A stretch of 64,000 nucleotides of DNA from Vibrio echinoideorum (GTDB taxonomy: Bacteria > Pseudomonadota > Gammaproteobacteria > Enterobacterales > Vibrionaceae): the NCBI RefSeq assembly GCF_024347455.1, contig NZ_AP025483.1, forward strand, positions 496,001-560,000, read 5' to 3'. Of the stretch, positions 7,226 through 16,024 are shown piece after piece (position 1 is the stretch's first letter; each line of letters begins with the position of its first letter). The position numbers and the translations under genes were made by a program. Under the pieces are notes generated by a model, which searched no databases, was not told the origin of the DNA, and saw nothing but the letters and a program-made list of their open reading frames with translations.

Positions 7226-7849
7226 ATGGCTGATAAAGAAAAGCTTTCGGCACTCATGGATGGTGAAACGATCGATAAAGCTCTCATTGTAGATCTCGAA
7301 TCTGATCAAGAAAGCATGGATACCTGGCAGAGTTACCATCTAATTGGTGATGTTATGCGTGGGGATGCGCCAGAAACTCCAGAGTGGAACATTGCTAACA
7401 GTGTTGCGGCAGCGCTTGATAACGAGCCTGCACATAGTGCAATGCCGAACCTGCACCAAGTGCATGTTGAACCAACTGTTGCTCCAATTGAAGAGCAACC
7501 TAAACCTCAGCAAGCGAAGCGTCAGCTTCCAGCGTGGTTACAACAGTTTGGACAAGTTGCCGTGGCAGCGTGTGTCTCACTAGTCGTTGTACTAGGTGTT
7601 CAACAATATGGTGGCAGCGACCCTGCTGCGCCAGAGCAGTTGCCTGTACTCCAGACGATTCCATTTGCGGGTTCTGCGGAACCAGTAAGCTTAACGCGTG
7701 ACTCTGTTGAGAAGCCGGCATCTGAAGCTAACTTGCAAGAGCAGCGCAAACGCGTTCATGCAATGCTAGAAGATTATGAGCTGCAGCTAAGATTAAACAG
7801 TGATGCATCGCCAATGCAAGATGCACATCTAGAATCGGACATTGAATGA
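7226..7849 (+). CDS. rseA: Anti-sigma-E factor RseA
   Basis: This membrane-spanning anti-sigma factor has 207 residues from ATG 7226. The N-terminal cytoplasmic domain (MADKEKLSALMDGE) binds RpoE, one membrane segment lies near residues 105-122, and the periplasmic tail is the target of DegS and RseP cleavage. The frame also has an ATG at 7214; I prefer 7226 because MADKEKLSALMDGE matches family N-termini and GGTG precedes it. It follows rpoE by 26 bp and overlaps rseB by 4 bp (ATGA), consistent with translational coupling that keeps the anti-sigma in balance with its regulator. Confidence 0.93.
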   Translation: MADKEKLSALMDGETIDKALIVDLESDQESMDTWQSYHLIGDVMRGDAPETPEWNIANSVAAALDNEPAHSAMPNLHQVHVEPTVAPIEEQPKPQQAKRQLPAWLQQFGQVAVAACVSLVVVLGVQQYGGSDPAAPEQLPVLQTIPFAGSAEPVSLTRDSVEKPASEANLQEQRKRVHAMLEDYELQLRLNSDASPMQDAHLESDIE

Positions 7850-8808
7850 AGAAAATCCTGGTCAGTGCACTGACACTGTTCAGCTTGATGTCTCCAACAG
7901 CCTTTGCAGAGGAAATTACTGCAAAGGCGTTGTTACATCAAATGAACGAGGCCAGTCAGCATCTAAATTACGAACTTTCCTATATCTTGATAAAGAAGAG
8001 CAGTATTGAACCTCTTGTTTATCGCCATGCGGTTAACGACGACCAACAACTTGCTCACCTTGTTTACTTAAGCGGCCCTGTCCGTGAAGTCATTCGACGT
8101 GGTAACGAAGTTAGCTACATTGAACCGGGTACAGAGCCATTTACGATTCAGTCTGGCAGCATGGTTGCGCCTGTCATTTCGATGATTAACAGAGATATCG
8201 ATTCTCTTAGCGAGTACTACGATTTTGTTAAGGTCGGGCGTGCGCGTGAAGCGGGTACGACAACACAAGTGTTACGAGTGGTGCCAAAAGATGGCCTTCG
8301 ATACTCTTACGTTGTCTGGGTCGATGAAAAAACGAGTCTTCCATTGCGTGCCGATCTTCTTGATCGTGATGGCGAAGTCCTTGAACAATACCGCACAATA
8401 TCTTATGTGGTGAATGACAAGATTGCCGAGGCTATGGGGGGCTTAAATCAAGCTCAACTGCCGAAGGTTTTGTCACTACCTGAAGGTCTTGTGAGCGAAA
8501 CTAACTGGCAAGCGTCTTGGATTCCTGAAGGGTTTAAGTCGAAAGAGCTCAGTCGCTATCAAATGGCGACGACCGATAAAATGGTCGAAAGTCAGCTTTT
8601 CAGTGATGGACTATTTAGCTTTTCGGTGTATATAGCCGATAAAGATGAGCATTCATTGAAAGGGCAATTGGTTCGCCAGGGTCGCAGAACCTTACATAGC
8701 TTAGTGGTTGGCGACAAAGAAATATCTGTGGTTGGAGATATTCCTCCAGCAACGGCCAAGCGTATTGCTCAATCTGTAAAGTTCAATAAACAGGCGTCAG
8801 CGCAATGA
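7846..8808 (+). CDS. rseB: Periplasmic sigma-E regulator RseB
   Basis: This 320-residue protein has a clear Sec signal peptide (basic MKK, hydrophobic core, cleavage likely after TAFA at about residue 21). RseB binds the periplasmic domain of RseA and shields it from proteolysis until lipopolysaccharide or mislocalised lipoproteins displace it. The LolA/LolB-like N-terminal domain and the C-terminal MucB/RseB domain (WIPEGFKSKELSRY onward) are present and length matches E. coli (318). It overlaps rseA and rseC by 4 bp each (ATGA junctions). Confidence 0.95.
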   Translation: MKKILVSALTLFSLMSPTAFAEEITAKALLHQMNEASQHLNYELSYILIKKSSIEPLVYRHAVNDDQQLAHLVYLSGPVREVIRRGNEVSYIEPGTEPFTIQSGSMVAPVISMINRDIDSLSEYYDFVKVGRAREAGTTTQVLRVVPKDGLRYSYVVWVDEKTSLPLRADLLDRDGEVLEQYRTISYVVNDKIAEAMGGLNQAQLPKVLSLPEGLVSETNWQASWIPEGFKSKELSRYQMATTDKMVESQLFSDGLFSFSVYIADKDEHSLKGQLVRQGRRTLHSLVVGDKEISVVGDIPPATAKRIAQSVKFNKQASAQ

Positions 8809-9275
8809 TGACCGCGCTGGCTACTGTTAGCTCAGTCGAACAAAAAGGTAAGCAATATTTTGTTCAACTGAGCTGCGAACAACAAACCAGTTGTAGCAGT
8901 TGTTCTTCTCAAAAAAGCTGCGGCACCGGTATTGTTACCAAAGCTGTTGGCAATAAATCTTTGTTTTGGCAGTTGAAAACTCTAAGCCTTGTTAAAGCCG
9001 GGCAAATTGTAGAAATTGGCTTCCCAGAAAAAAGCCTGCTTCAGTCCGCGGCTATCGTTTATCTTATCCCACTTTTCATGCTGATGATTGGTGCTGGTTT
9101 TGGACAACTATTGTTACAACCCTTACTCCAAAGGGGCGAGGGGATAGTGATACTCTGTGCTGCTCTATTTACCGCTGGTGGTATTGCCCTCGCGAAGCGG
9201 TTAGCCAAACCAATGGAAGACAAATCCAAGCAAGAAGTCGTCTTGATTCGAATCCTAGGTGAGCCTCTCGTCTAA
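8805..9275 (+). CDS. rseC: SoxR-reducing / sigma-E operon protein RseC
   Basis: This 156-residue inner-membrane protein carries an N-terminal cysteine cluster (C24, C30, C33, C39 within QTSCSSCSSQKSCGTG) and two membrane segments (about residues 85-105 and 112-128). RseC belongs to the RseC/MucC family and has a role in reducing SoxR or in electron-transfer complexes related to Rsx/Rnf; its part in sigma-E control is minor. It overlaps rseB by 4 bp and ends the operon. Two ATGs occur at the start (8805 and 8808). Confidence 0.92.
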   Translation: MMTALATVSSVEQKGKQYFVQLSCEQQTSCSSCSSQKSCGTGIVTKAVGNKSLFWQLKTLSLVKAGQIVEIGFPEKSLLQSAAIVYLIPLFMLMIGAGFGQLLLQPLLQRGEGIVILCAALFTAGGIALAKRLAKPMEDKSKQEVVLIRILGEPLV

Positions 9276-9412
9276 TTTATGATGCGTCTTGCACTTAAAT
9301 TCGGTAGAATCTGCCAACTTGATTGAAATGCCGCCACCAATGCTGAATACAGATTGGAAACACAGCGGCTTTCTTATTATCCCTATTCAAAGAGTTTAGT
9401 CACACCAAGCCT

Positions 9413-11206
9413 ATGAAGCACATTCGTAATTTTTCGATTATCGCCCACATCGACCACGGTAAGTCGACCCTTTCTGACCGCTTAATCCAAGTTTGTGGAG
9501 GATTAAGTGAACGTGAGATGGCAGCTCAAGTCCTCGATTCTATGGATATAGAACGCGAGCGTGGTATTACAATTAAAGCGCAAAGTGTGACTTTAGATTA
9601 TACAGCGAAAGACGGTGAAACTTACCAACTAAACTTTATCGATACCCCTGGACACGTAGATTTCTCTTACGAAGTATCTCGCTCTCTAGCCGCTTGTGAA
9701 GGCGCACTACTTGTAGTGGATGCTGGCCAAGGTGTTGAAGCACAAACTCTAGCTAACTGTTACACCGCTATTGAAATGGAACTGGAAGTGGTGCCAATCT
9801 TGAACAAGATTGACCTACCAGCTGCTGAACCAGATCGTGTTGCTGAAGAGATCGAAGAGATCGTTGGCATTGATGCGATGGAAGCGACTCGTTGTTCTGC
9901 GAAAACAGGTTTAGGTGTTGATGATGTTCTTGAGAACATCGTAACGGCTATCCCGCCACCGGAAGGTGATCCAGAAGCGCCTCTACAAGCACTGATCATT
10001 GACTCTTGGTTCGACAACTACCTCGGTGTTGTTTCTTTGGTTCGTATTAAAAACGGTAAGCTGAAGAAGAACGACAAGATTAAAGTTATGTCGACAGACC
10101 AAGTTTGGGGTGTTGACCGTCTAGGTATCTTCACACCTAAACAAATCGATACCACTGAGCTAAATACTGGCGAAGTTGGTTGGGTTGTTTGTGGTATTAA
10201 AGACATCCTTGGCGCACCAGTTGGTGATACGTTGACGCTTGCGAAAGGCGGTAGCACAGAACGTCTACCTGGTTTCCAAAAAGTGAAGCCTCAGGTATAC
10301 GCGGGTCTATTCCCAGTATCGTCTGATGATTACGAAAACTTCCGTGATGCACTAGGCAAATTAAGCCTGAACGATGCTTCACTGTTTTACGAACCAGAAA
10401 GCTCGGCTGCACTTGGTTTTGGTTTCCGTTGTGGCTTCTTGGGTATGCTCCACATGGAGATCATTCAAGAACGTTTAGAACGTGAATACGACCTAGACTT
10501 AATTACGACGGCACCAACCGTAGTTTACGAAGTTGTAAAAACTGATGGCGCCATCCTTTATGTTGATAGCCCAGCAAAACTGCCAGCGACTAATGATGTA
10601 GAAGAGATTCGTGAGCCTATCGCTCGTTGTAATATTCTTGTGCCTTCAGATTACCTAGGTAACGTAATCACACTATGTGTTGAGAAGCGTGGCGTACAGG
10701 TCGACATGGTTTACCACGGTAACCAAGTTGCTGTGACTTATGACCTTCCTATGGCAGAAGTAGTTCTAGATTTCTTTGACCGCTTGAAATCAACATCTCG
10801 TGGCTACGCGTCACTGGATTACAATTTCCAACGCTTTGAAATGTCGAGCATGGTTCGTGTTGACGTATTGCTAAATGGCGAAACGGTTGATGCACTTGCG
10901 ATCATCACGCATAAAGACATTGCACAGTCTCGTGGTCGCCTACTGGTTGAGAAAATGAAAGAGTTCATTCCTCGTCAGATGTTTGATATCGCGATTCAAG
11001 CTGCGATTGGTAACCACATTATTGCTCGTTCTACAGTGAAACAACTACGTAAGAACGTAATCGCAAAATGTTACGGTGGTGATATCAGTCGTAAGAAGAA
11101 ACTTCTTAAGAAACAAAAAGAAGGTAAGAAGCGTATGAAGCAGATTGGTAACGTTGAACTGCCTCAAGAAGCATTTTTAGCGATTCTTCATGTTGGTAAA
11201 GACTAA
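9413..11206 (+). CDS. lepA: Elongation factor 4 (LepA)
   Basis: This translational GTPase of 597 residues back-translocates stalled ribosomes and contributes to initiation and 30S assembly. The G1 motif AHIDHGKST (residues 11-19), the switch [10 protein letters not shown] and the NKIDLP guanine-specificity motif are present, as is the family-specific C-terminal domain with [16 protein letters not shown]. Length is as expected (E. coli 599). It precedes lepB, as in most gammaproteobacteria, with a 97-bp gap that contains a long hairpin. Confidence 0.98.
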   Translation: MKHIRNFSIIAHIDHGKSTLSDRLIQVCGGLSEREMAAQVLDSMDIERERGITIKAQSVTLDYTAKDGETYQLNFIDTPGHVDFSYEVSRSLAACEGALLVVDAGQGVEAQTLANCYTAIEMELEVVPILNKIDLPAAEPDRVAEEIEEIVGIDAMEATRCSAKTGLGVDDVLENIVTAIPPPEGDPEAPLQALIIDSWFDNYLGVVSLVRIKNGKLKKNDKIKVMSTDQVWGVDRLGIFTPKQIDTTELNTGEVGWVVCGIKDILGAPVGDTLTLAKGGSTERLPGFQKVKPQVYAGLFPVSSDDYENFRDALGKLSLNDASLFYEPESSAALGFGFRCGFLGMLHMEIIQERLEREYDLDLITTAPTVVYEVVKTDGAILYVDSPAKLPATNDVEEIREPIARCNILVPSDYLGNVITLCVEKRGVQVDMVYHGNQVAVTYDLPMAEVVLDFFDRLKSTSRGYASLDYNFQRFEMSSMVRVDVLLNGETVDALAIITHKDIAQSRGRLLVEKMKEFIPRQMFDIAIQAAIGNHIIARSTVKQLRKNVIAKCYGGDISRKKKLLKKQKEGKKRMKQIGNVELPQEAFLAILHVGKD

Positions 11207-11232
11207 CTTTATCCAGCATTAAACGAATAATT

Positions 11233-11268
11233 GAAAGTGGAAGAGTAGCTCGCTATTCTTTCACTTTC
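11233..11268 (+). terminator. Terminator-like hairpin between lepA and lepB
   Basis: Two nearly complementary 17-base arms (GAAAGTGgAAGAGTAGC with GCTATTCTTtCACTTTC) enclose a two-base loop; they carry one internal mismatch and one G-T pair. The tail GTTATTTTT is moderately U-rich. It may attenuate read-through into lepB or serve as an RNase III substrate. Confidence 0.5.
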
Positions 11269-11303
11269 GTTATTTTTAAAGAAATGAAATTTAAGGGATA
11301 TCA

Positions 11304-12200
11304 ATGGCTAATACATTTTCGCTTATTTTAGTGATCGTAACTCTAGTGACCGGCATTGTATGGGCGTTGGAAAAGTTTGTGTGGGCGAAGAAACGCCAGC
11401 AAAAACTAGCTGACGTTGAAGCACAATCGAATGGCCTAGACGCTGAAACCAGCGCTAAAGTTACGGCTCAGCCTTGGTGGGTTGAGAACAGTGTGTCCAT
11501 TTTCCCGGTAATTGCATTTGTTTTGGTTTTGCGTTCATTTATTTATGAACCGTTTCAAATTCCTTCTGGCTCGATGATGCCAACCCTCTTGGTTGGTGAT
11601 TTTATCTTGGTAGAAAAGTATGCGTACGGCCTAAAAGACCCAGTATGGCGCACTCAGTTGGTAGAAACAGGCAAGCCAGAACGTGGTGACTCAATTGTAT
11701 TTAAGTATCCACCTCAGCCGAATATTGACTACATCAAACGTGTTGTTGGTATGCCGGGCGATACTATTCGCTACAGCAGCCGTAAAGAGGTCTGCATTCA
11801 AGCGAAAGGTGCTAGCAGCTGTGAACCAGTGAAACTAAGTAACGTTGAAGAAAGCCAATTTATTCAAGATGGTGTCCCCCTGATTCAGCTGAATGAACAG
11901 CTTGGAGACGTGGAGCACCAGATTTTAGTTAACCCATTACGCCGTGATCGTGTACAAGCATATCAGCCTCGTAATGGTGTTAATGAGTGGGTCGTTCCAG
12001 AGGGCCAGTATTTTGTGATGGGTGATAACCGTGACAACAGTGCTGATAGCCGATACTGGGGCTTTGTCCCTGAAGCAAACCTTGTTGGTAAGGCCGTTGC
12101 TATTTGGATTAGCTTCGAATTTGAACGTGGTTCAGACAGTGTACTTCCAACATGGATTCCTACTGGTGTGCGTTTTAATCGCATCGGTGGGATTCATTAA
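11304..12200 (+). CDS. lepB: Signal peptidase I LepB
   Basis: This membrane serine protease of 298 residues cleaves Sec and Tat signal peptides at the outer face of the inner membrane. Two N-terminal membrane segments (about 4-22 and 62-80) precede the catalytic Ser90 in [10 protein letters not shown] and the general base Lys145 in [11 protein letters not shown], matching E. coli numbering. The box [16 protein letters not shown] completes the family signature. It forms an operon with rnc and era downstream (26 bp to rnc). Confidence 0.97.
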   Translation: MANTFSLILVIVTLVTGIVWALEKFVWAKKRQQKLADVEAQSNGLDAETSAKVTAQPWWVENSVSIFPVIAFVLVLRSFIYEPFQIPSGSMMPTLLVGDFILVEKYAYGLKDPVWRTQLVETGKPERGDSIVFKYPPQPNIDYIKRVVGMPGDTIRYSSRKEVCIQAKGASSCEPVKLSNVEESQFIQDGVPLIQLNEQLGDVEHQILVNPLRRDRVQAYQPRNGVNEWVVPEGQYFVMGDNRDNSADSRYWGFVPEANLVGKAVAIWISFEFERGSDSVLPTWIPTGVRFNRIGGIH

Positions 12201-12226
12201 TCGATCACATAACACATCGAGAGAGC

Positions 12227-12904
12227 ATGAATTCTCCAATTGATAAACTAGAGAGAAAGATTGGCTATCAGTTCAATGATGCCGATCTTCTCCATTTGGC
12301 GCTGACTCACCGCAGCGCCGCAGGTAAACATAACGAACGTCTTGAGTTTCTGGGCGATTCAATTTTAAGTTTTGTTATCGCTGATGATCTTTTCCATCGT
12401 TTTCCTAAGGTAAACGAAGGTGATATGAGCCGCATGCGTGCAACATTAGTACGTGGTCATACGTTGGCAGAACTAGGTCGTGAATTCGAACTAGGAGATT
12501 ACTTAAAATTAGGTCCAGGTGAGTTGAAGAGTGGCGGTTTCCGTCGTGATTCTATTCTAGCGGATGCTGTTGAAGCTATCATCGGTGCTGTCTATTTAGA
12601 TAGTGATACTGAGGTGGTTCGCGGCATTATTTTAAGCTGGTACAAATCTCGCCTAGATGCTATTCAGCCTGGAGTATCTCAAAAAGATCCGAAAACTCGT
12701 CTACAAGAGTTTTTACAAGGTCGAAGAAATCCTCTACCTGTCTACACAGTGACTAATATTAAAGGTGAAGCACACAACCAAGAGTTTACGGTTGAGTGTG
12801 AAGTGGCAGGTGTGGATAAACCTGTTATCGGTAAAGGCACTAGCCGCCGCAAGGCAGAACAAGCGGCTGCTGAAACAGCATTAGAGCAACTAAGCAATGT
12901 CTGA
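12227..12904 (+). CDS. rnc: Ribonuclease III
   Basis: This double-strand-specific endoribonuclease of 225 residues matures rRNA and processes operon mRNAs, including its own leader in E. coli. The signature [12 protein letters not shown] (residues 36-47, catalytic Glu40 and Asp44), the second acidic cluster [11 protein letters not shown], and a C-terminal dsRNA-binding domain ending [15 protein letters not shown] are all present. It overlaps era by 8 bp, which suggests coupled translation. Confidence 0.97.
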   Translation: MNSPIDKLERKIGYQFNDADLLHLALTHRSAAGKHNERLEFLGDSILSFVIADDLFHRFPKVNEGDMSRMRATLVRGHTLAELGREFELGDYLKLGPGELKSGGFRRDSILADAVEAIIGAVYLDSDTEVVRGIILSWYKSRLDAIQPGVSQKDPKTRLQEFLQGRRNPLPVYTVTNIKGEAHNQEFTVECEVAGVDKPVIGKGTSRRKAEQAAAETALEQLSNV

Positions 12905-13868
12905 TAACAACCAAGATTTCGATATCGATGCATTCTTTTCATCTGATAGCAAAAAAACGGGCCTACCGGAAAACCAACACTGTGGCTTTATCGCTATTGT
13001 CGGTCGCCCAAACGTAGGTAAGTCGACGCTTCTGAACCATATTCTGGGTCAGAAGATTTCTATTACATCACGTAAACCTCAGACGACACGTCACCGTATT
13101 ATGGGCGTAGAAACTGAAGGTGATTACCAAGCGATCTACGTTGATACTCCTGGACTTCACATCGAAGAAAAGCGTGCAATCAACCGTTTGATGAACCGTG
13201 CGGCGAACAGCTCACTGAGCGATGTGAACCTAGTGTTTTTCCTTGTTGACGGTACTCACTGGACTGACGATGATGAAATGGTACTGAACAAGCTGAGAAA
13301 AACAGATTTCCCAGTCGTACTTTGTATTAACAAGGTAGACAACGTTCAAGACCGTACCGATGTGATGCAGCATATGATGGAAGTGTCTAAGAAGATGGAC
13401 TTCCTTGATGTTGTACCTATTTCGGCGAAGCAAGGTAAGAATATCGATGTACTGCGTAAGCATGTTCGTAATTGTTTACCGAAAGCGACGCACCACTTCC
13501 CTGAAGAGTACGTAACGGATCGTTCACAGCGTTTTATGGCATCTGAAATCATCCGTGAAAAACTGATGCGATTCACAGGCGAAGAGCTACCATACTCAGT
13601 AACGGTTGAAATTGAGCGTTTTGATTACAACCCAGATAACGATGGCTTCCATATCAATGCCCTGATTCTTGTTGAACGTACAGGTCAGAAGAAGATGGTT
13701 ATTGGTAAAGCGGGCGAGAAGATCAAAACGATTGGTCGTGAAGCTCGTCTCGATATGGAAGAACTATTCGGTCGTAAGGTTTACCTAGAGACTTGGGTTA
13801 AAGTTAAGTCTGGTTGGGCTGATGATGAGCGTGCACTTCGCTCACTAGGTTACATTGACGATCTATAA
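12897..13868 (+). CDS. era: GTPase Era
   Basis: This essential 30S-assembly GTPase binds the 3' end of 16S rRNA. It has 323 residues: an N-terminal extension of about 28 residues, then G1 GRPNVGKST (36-44), DTPG switch II, NKVD, and a C-terminal KH domain (about 230-310) with the GKAGEKIK loop. The extension makes it longer than E. coli Era (301). The start ATG 12897 lies inside rnc (8-bp overlap). The operon lepA-lepB-rnc-era is the conserved order. Confidence 0.97.
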   Translation: MSDNNQDFDIDAFFSSDSKKTGLPENQHCGFIAIVGRPNVGKSTLLNHILGQKISITSRKPQTTRHRIMGVETEGDYQAIYVDTPGLHIEEKRAINRLMNRAANSSLSDVNLVFFLVDGTHWTDDDEMVLNKLRKTDFPVVLCINKVDNVQDRTDVMQHMMEVSKKMDFLDVVPISAKQGKNIDVLRKHVRNCLPKATHHFPEEYVTDRSQRFMASEIIREKLMRFTGEELPYSVTVEIERFDYNPDNDGFHINALILVERTGQKKMVIGKAGEKIKTIGREARLDMEELFGRKVYLETWVKVKSGWADDERALRSLGYIDDL

Positions 13869-13922
13869 TATAGATTGAGTATCACTTTCTTCGGTGAGAA
13901 AGTTGAACTGACCATAAATTCA

Positions 13923-13949
13923 AGAGAGAGTGCGAACTCTCTCTTTTTG
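13923..13949 (+). terminator. Intrinsic terminator after era
   Basis: Stem AGAGAGAG / CTCTCTCT with a six-base loop is followed by five T residues. It separates era from recO, which starts only 23 bp beyond, so recO may depend on read-through. Confidence 0.75.
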
Positions 13950-13971
13950 TATCTGTAAGAAGGGTAAGTGA

Positions 13972-14700
13972 TTGAGCGAAGGGTTACAGCGATGCTTTGT
14001 GTTACACCGTCGACCATACAGTGAGACGAGCCTGATTCTGGACGTCTTCAGTGAAGAGTATGGTCGGGTGACGTTGATGTCTAAAGGTGCTCGGAGTAAG
14101 CGTTCTAATTTGAAAGGTGCATTGCAACCTTTTACGCCGCTGCTACTTAAGTGGTCAGGCAACGGTTCAATGAAAACTTTACGCCAAGCTGAGCCAATTA
14201 GCTTGGGGCTCCCTCTTGCCGGTATCAACTTGTATTCAGCAATGTATGTCAATGAGTTGGTTGGGCGAGTGTTGATGGCCGAAGTGGCTATGCCCGCATT
14301 TTTTCACGACTATCTTCATGCTTTAACAGAACTGGCTCATAATGAGAACCCAGAGCCAGCGCTACGTCGTTTTGAGCTGGCTCTACTTTCAGCTATGGGG
14401 TATGGCGTCGACTTTTTACACTGCGCGGGTACCGGCGAACCGATTGATCCGAATATGACCTATCGCTATCGAGAGCAGAAAGGTTTCATCGCTTCGATAC
14501 GTAGAGATAACCTGACATTCATGGGTGATGAACTTATCGCAATCAGCGAACGTAGGTTTGTCACTAAAGAGCAGTTAAAAGCGGCAAAACGCTTTACACG
14601 CATAGCCTTAAAGCCGTATCTTGGCGGCAAACCATTAAAAAGTAGGGAGCTATTTATGCCAACAATAGCCCTCTCTAGAGCACGGAGTATTGGAAAATGA
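13972..14700 (+). CDS. recO: DNA repair protein RecO
   Basis: This recombination mediator of 242 residues acts with RecF and RecR to load RecA onto SSB-coated DNA. The N-terminal OB-fold (about residues 1-80: [22 protein letters not shown]) and the helical C-terminal domain are typical and length matches E. coli (242). The start is TTG at 13972, chosen because the translation then matches family N-termini and AAGGG stands 7 bases upstream. It overlaps pdxJ by 4 bp (ATGA). Confidence 0.94.
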   Translation: MSEGLQRCFVLHRRPYSETSLILDVFSEEYGRVTLMSKGARSKRSNLKGALQPFTPLLLKWSGNGSMKTLRQAEPISLGLPLAGINLYSAMYVNELVGRVLMAEVAMPAFFHDYLHALTELAHNENPEPALRRFELALLSAMGYGVDFLHCAGTGEPIDPNMTYRYREQKGFIASIRRDNLTFMGDELIAISERRFVTKEQLKAAKRFTRIALKPYLGGKPLKSRELFMPTIALSRARSIGK

Positions 14701-15434
14701 GCTCAATTCTTTTAGGCGTTAATATCGATCATATTGCAACTCTACGTAATGCACGTGGTACTAAATACCCAGATCCAGTACACGCAGCCGAAATTGCTGA
14801 ACGTGCGGGTGCTGACGGTATTACCATTCACTTACGTGAAGATCGTCGCCATATCGTAGATCGCGATGTACGCATTCTTGCTGAAACTATCCAGACTCGA
14901 ATGAACTTAGAGATGGCGGTTACGGATGAGATGGTTCAAATCGCACTCGATACTAACCCTGAGTTTGTTTGTCTGGTTCCAGAAAAGCGTGAAGAGCTAA
15001 CCACAGAAGGTGGCTTGGATGTTGTGGGTCAACTAGAGAAAATCAAAGCAGCGACAGAAAAACTGTCTGCAGCGGGTATTAAAGTATCTCTGTTCATCGA
15101 TGCGGATCGTGAGCAAATCGACGCAGCAAAAGCGTGTGGCGCACCTTTCATTGAGCTGCACACTGGCCATTACGCCGATGCTGAAACAGAAGAAGATCAG
15201 CAAGATGAACTGAAAAAGATTGCTGCAGGCGCAAGCTATGCAAACGATCTTGGTATCACCGTCAATGCTGGTCATGGTCTGACTTATCACAACGTAGCGC
15301 CGATTGCGGCACTTCCTGAGATTTACGAGTTGAACATCGGTCACTCGATCATGGGACGCGCGGTCTTTGATGGTTTGAATAAAGCCGTTGCAGATATGAA
15401 AGCCGTGATGGAAACAGCACGCAACAACGCTTAG
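14697..15434 (+). CDS. pdxJ: Pyridoxine 5'-phosphate synthase PdxJ
   Basis: This TIM-barrel enzyme of 245 residues condenses 3-hydroxy-1-aminoacetone phosphate with 1-deoxyxylulose 5-phosphate, the ring-closing step of vitamin B6 synthesis. Signatures are [17 protein letters not shown] at the N-terminus, HLREDRRHI, and the phosphate-loop region [12 protein letters not shown] near the C-terminus. Its start overlaps recO by 4 bp and it precedes acpS, the conserved recO-pdxJ-acpS order. Confidence 0.97.
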   Translation: MSSILLGVNIDHIATLRNARGTKYPDPVHAAEIAERAGADGITIHLREDRRHIVDRDVRILAETIQTRMNLEMAVTDEMVQIALDTNPEFVCLVPEKREELTTEGGLDVVGQLEKIKAATEKLSAAGIKVSLFIDADREQIDAAKACGAPFIELHTGHYADAETEEDQQDELKKIAAGASYANDLGITVNAGHGLTYHNVAPIAALPEIYELNIGHSIMGRAVFDGLNKAVADMKAVMETARNNA

Positions 15435-15521
15435 GTCTTTAACTCGTCATTAGTTTAGTCGTAAGCGTTAATCAGTAGAATCGATAAAGTTAATAGATAG
15501 AAGCTTGGTAGTAGGGTAAAC

Positions 15522-15902
15522 ATGGCTGTTGTTGGATTAGGTACAGATATCGCAGAAATCGAACGTGTCGAGAAGGCATTGTCGCGAAGTGGCGATGCTT
15601 TTGCGCAGCGTATTTTGACGGATTCTGAGTTTGAAGTGTTTCAACAACTAAAGCAAAAAGGGCGTTACCTTGCAAAGCGTTTTGCTGCTAAAGAAGCAGC
15701 GTCTAAAGCGCTAGGTACGGGGATTGCTCTTGGTGTTACCTTTCACGACTTCGAGATTTCCAATGATGAGCATGGTAAGCCAGTATTACGCTTACATAAG
15801 AAAGCTCGTGAAATCGCGGAGGCGAGTGGAACCAAGTCGATTCACCTGACTATCTCAGATGAGCGGCACTATGCCGTGGCAACGGTGTTACTCGAGTCAT
15901 AA
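15522..15902 (+). CDS. acpS: Holo-[acyl-carrier-protein] synthase AcpS
   Basis: This 4'-phosphopantetheinyl transferase of 126 residues converts apo-ACP to holo-ACP for fatty-acid synthesis. The magnesium-binding [12 protein letters not shown] (about 5-16) and the second signature [14 protein letters not shown] (about 55-68) are intact. Length matches E. coli (126). It follows pdxJ by 87 bp and is followed by a strong bidirectional terminator. Confidence 0.97.
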   Translation: MAVVGLGTDIAEIERVEKALSRSGDAFAQRILTDSEFEVFQQLKQKGRYLAKRFAAKEAASKALGTGIALGVTFHDFEISNDEHGKPVLRLHKKAREIAEASGTKSIHLTISDERHYAVATVLLES

Positions 15903-15950
15903 ATAGATTACCGCCAATCTCAATCTAGTTTGAATTCAGCACTAGACAAA

Positions 15951-15979
15951 AAAAGCAGAGCTCATGAGCTCTGCTTTTT
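15951..15979. terminator. Bidirectional terminator between acpS and barA
   Basis: A 14-bp perfect palindromic stem (AAAAGCAGAGCTCA and its complement) ends in T residues in both directions. It separates the convergent genes acpS and barA. Confidence 0.9.
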
Positions 15980-16024
15980 ATTGGTCTGCATTTAAGGCTT
16001 CAGTCTTTATTATTTCGGCTGATG

